In this document: one piece after another, positions 62,590 through 64,000 of the stretch
How positions within the stretch are numbered: the first letter of the stretch is position 1
How the letters are laid out: every line of letters starts with the position of its first letter
Assembly: GCF_010078235.1 (NCBI RefSeq)
Contig: NZ_JAABOS010000008.1
Span: forward strand, 124,001 to 188,000
Direction of reading: 5' to 3'
From: Cognatundibacterium crateris
GTDB lineage: Bacteria > Pseudomonadota > Gammaproteobacteria > Burkholderiales > Burkholderiaceae_D
DNA length: 64,000 nucleotides
Notes under the pieces: generated by a model
Seen by the model: only the letters and a program-made list of their open reading frames with translations
Told to the model about the DNA's origin: nothing
The model's database searches: none
Translations under genes and position numbers: made by a program

Positions 62590-62595
62590 ATTATA
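62590..62595 (-). promoter_or_regulatory. Candidate -10 element for the liv leader transcript
   Basis: A perfect TATAAT on the minus strand, preceded by TG, within an AT-rich stretch upstream of the leader ORF. No good -35 is found at 17 bp. The rest of the interval up to ispH (about 62600-62813) holds no gene that I can support. Confidence 0.35.
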
Positions 62596-62813
62596 CATAG
62601 GCAACTTCTCAAGACAGTGGTATAAAAACCACCCCTACCTACGTATTTTCCACAGACCCGGCATTTAAGCATACACCTTTATCAATTTCACAAACAGTCA
62701 AATTGATTTGCCGGCTCATCTTAAACACGAATTCGCTGAATAAAATATCGAAAACCAGAACAAAACAGATTTTTATCAAAACAGATTACAAATTTCTATG
62801 CTTACAGGCTGAC

Positions 62814-63755
62814 TCAGGCTTCTTGCACAATGCTTAAACCTTTTGGCATAGGGAAAGTAACGTTTTCTTCCACTCCTTCCAGCGCACGCACACTGCTGGC
62901 CCCCAATTCTTTCAGGCGAGCAATCACTTCCTGCACCAGTACCTCAGGCGCTGAAGCTCCCGCGGTGACGCCAATACGCTGCACATTTTCCAGCCAGGCG
63001 GGCTGTATCTGACCCGCATTGTCGACCATGTAAGCGGCTGCACCGATTTTCTCAGCCACTTCGCGCAAACGATTAGAGTTGGAGCTGTTCGGACTACCGA
63101 CCACAATCACCAGCTCAACCTGAGGTGCCATAAACTTGACCGCTTGCTGACGATTCGTCGTGGCATAACAGATATCACCTTTCTTAGGCTCACTAATCTC
63201 AGGGAAACGTTGTTTAAGTGCCTCGATAATGTCAGCCGTATCATCCACGGATAAAGTGGTTTGCGATACATAAGCCAGCAACCCGGGATTAGCAACTTGC
63301 AAGGTGGCCACATCAGCCACCGTTTCAACCAGATACATACCGCCTTCGGTCTGCCCCATCGTGCCTTCAACTTCCGGGTGGCCATCATGGCCTATCATGA
63401 TGATTTCGCGGCCTTCCTTACGCATTTTGATGACTTCCATATGTACTTTGGTGACCAATGGGCAGGTAGCATCAAACACCGTCACGCCACGTTGCTCAGC
63501 CTCCTTGCGTACCGCCTGCGAAACGCCATGTGCTGAGAAAATTAAGGTATTTCCGGCTGGCACATCTTCCAGATTTTCAATGAAAATAGCGCCTTTTTGA
63601 CGCAAATCATTCACAACAAAAGCGTTATGCACAATTTCATGCCTGACGTAGATAGGTGCGCCAAACTGCTTTAAAGCGCGCTCTACAATTTCAATCGCAC
63701 GATCCACCCCCGCACAGAAACCACGCGGTTGCGCCAGTAAAATTTCTTTATCCAT
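62814..63755 (-). CDS. ispH: 4-hydroxy-3-methylbut-2-enyl diphosphate reductase
   Basis: Last enzyme of the MEP isoprenoid pathway, an iron-sulfur protein giving IPP and DMAPP. The three cluster cysteines are visible in [13 protein letters not shown] (near residue 13), [12 protein letters not shown] (near residue 98) and [11 protein letters not shown] (near residue 198). The catalytic Glu lies in the [13 protein letters not shown] segment, and [12 protein letters not shown] follows. The 313-residue length is normal. It starts one base after the stop of an FKBP-type isomerase gene, the usual fkpB-ispH pair. Confidence 0.97.
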   Translation of the reverse strand: MDKEILLAQPRGFCAGVDRAIEIVERALKQFGAPIYVRHEIVHNAFVVNDLRQKGAIFIENLEDVPAGNTLIFSAHGVSQAVRKEAEQRGVTVFDATCPLVTKVHMEVIKMRKEGREIIMIGHDGHPEVEGTMGQTEGGMYLVETVADVATLQVANPGLLAYVSQTTLSVDDTADIIEALKQRFPEISEPKKGDICYATTNRQQAVKFMAPQVELVIVVGSPNSSNSNRLREVAEKIGAAAYMVDNAGQIQPAWLENVQRIGVTAGASAPEVLVQEVIARLKELGASSVRALEGVEENVTFPMPKGLSIVQEA

Positions 63756-63756
63756 C

Positions 63757-64000
63757 TTACAAAATTCCTATGATACGGGTTTCAAACAGCAGGGTTTGTC
63801 CTGCCAGCGGATGGTTAAAATCAAAAATATAGCCGTGTTCATCCTTGGCTTTCAGTATGCCGGCAAACCGCCCACCCGAAGGTGCAGCGAACTCGACCAG
63901 ATCACCCACAACATACTGTTCACCAAACGCAGAATTCTCTCGCAAAGTTGCTTCAGAAACTCGCTGTATCAGCTCAGGGTTACGCGGACCAAACGCCTGT
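63757..64000 (-). CDS. fkpB: FKBP-type peptidyl-prolyl isomerase, C-terminal part (5' end outside the window)
   Basis: The frame is open to the right-hand edge, so the N-terminus is missing; about 80 residues are visible. [18 protein letters not shown] followed by [15 protein letters not shown] and [17 protein letters not shown] matches FkpB/SlyD-type isomerases (IF domain then the [10 protein letters not shown] strand). The stop is one base before the ispH start. Proline isomerase and chaperone activity is inferred from the family. Confidence 0.9.
   Translation of the reverse strand, partial: QAFGPRNPELIQRVSEATLRENSAFGEQYVVGDLVEFAAPSGGRFAGILKAKDEHGYIFDFNHPLAGQTLLFETRIIGIL

Noticed and set aside
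62478..62672. 64-codon minus-strand frame upstream of livH
   Set aside because: No ribosome-binding site at its start and odd composition. The overlapping 18-codon ORF in another frame has a strong ribosome-binding site and explains the region better.

Overview
The window looks like chromosomal DNA from a betaproteobacterium of the order Burkholderiales, most likely near Oxalobacteraceae. This is inferred from family resemblance and gene order: M48 peptidase, pterin dehydratase and rsgA in a row; a divergent Lrp-type regulator next to kynB-kynU-kynA; a phasin next to a liv operon; ispH behind an FKBP gene. Most of the sequence is compact housekeeping DNA of moderate GC. The one clear exception is an AT-rich, gene-poor stretch (about 21.5-23.1 kb) that abuts the 3' end of a tRNA-Arg(CCU).

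Layout. 0-1.8 kb: end of an M48 protease, pterin carbinolamine dehydratase, rsgA. 2.0-6.1 kb (minus): a four-gene polysaccharide O-acetylation cassette in the order SGNH protein, AlgF-like, AlgI-like MBOAT, AlgJ-like, which is the order of wssFGHI in the acetylated-cellulose operon of Pseudomonas fluorescens. 6.5-9.3 kb: argF and argG, separated by a palindromic MITE-like repeat, then ppnP. 9.4-13.2 kb: a secreted basic protein, murJ, a beta-lactamase-fold hydrolase, a cupin. 13.3-17.6 kb: kynR and kynBUA (tryptophan to anthranilate), then a LysE-type exporter. 17.8-21.3 kb: amidohydrolase, FAH-family enzyme, methionine aminopeptidase. 21.3-23.2 kb: AT-rich island with a 12-bp tandem array, one membrane-protein gene, gene debris, an 11-bp repeat cluster and tRNA-Arg. 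23.4-33.0 kb: uup, a DUF4124 protein, coupled EAL and HD-GYP proteins, murB, yajQ, a retropepsin-like protease, aroG. 33.4-45.8 kb (minus): cellulose synthesis genes bcsQ1, bcsD, bcsP, bcsQ2, a fused bcsAB, bcsC and a small TPR gene. 45.8-55.4 kb: tldD, a nitrilase-family amidase, yhdP, and divergent glnE. 55.4-58.6 kb: a PBP7-type peptidase, nitroreductase, thioesterase, phasin. 58.7-62.6 kb: livHMGF behind a leader holding a short ORF and a terminator. 62.8-64.0 kb: ispH and the end of an FKBP isomerase gene.

The main theme is exopolysaccharide and c-di-GMP. A BcsD-containing cellulose system with a single-chain BcsA-BcsB synthase (intact catalytic motifs and PilZ domain) sits 27 kb from a WssFGHI-like acetylation cassette. 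Between them lie an EAL protein with intact catalytic motifs, an HD-GYP protein whose HD histidine is replaced, and a YajQ protein. I infer that the organism makes O-acetylated cellulose under c-di-GMP control from two separate loci. No bcsZ endoglucanase is present in the cluster. The other notable structure is the liv leader (18-codon ORF with a strong ribosome-binding site, then an intrinsic terminator), which has the layout of an attenuator.
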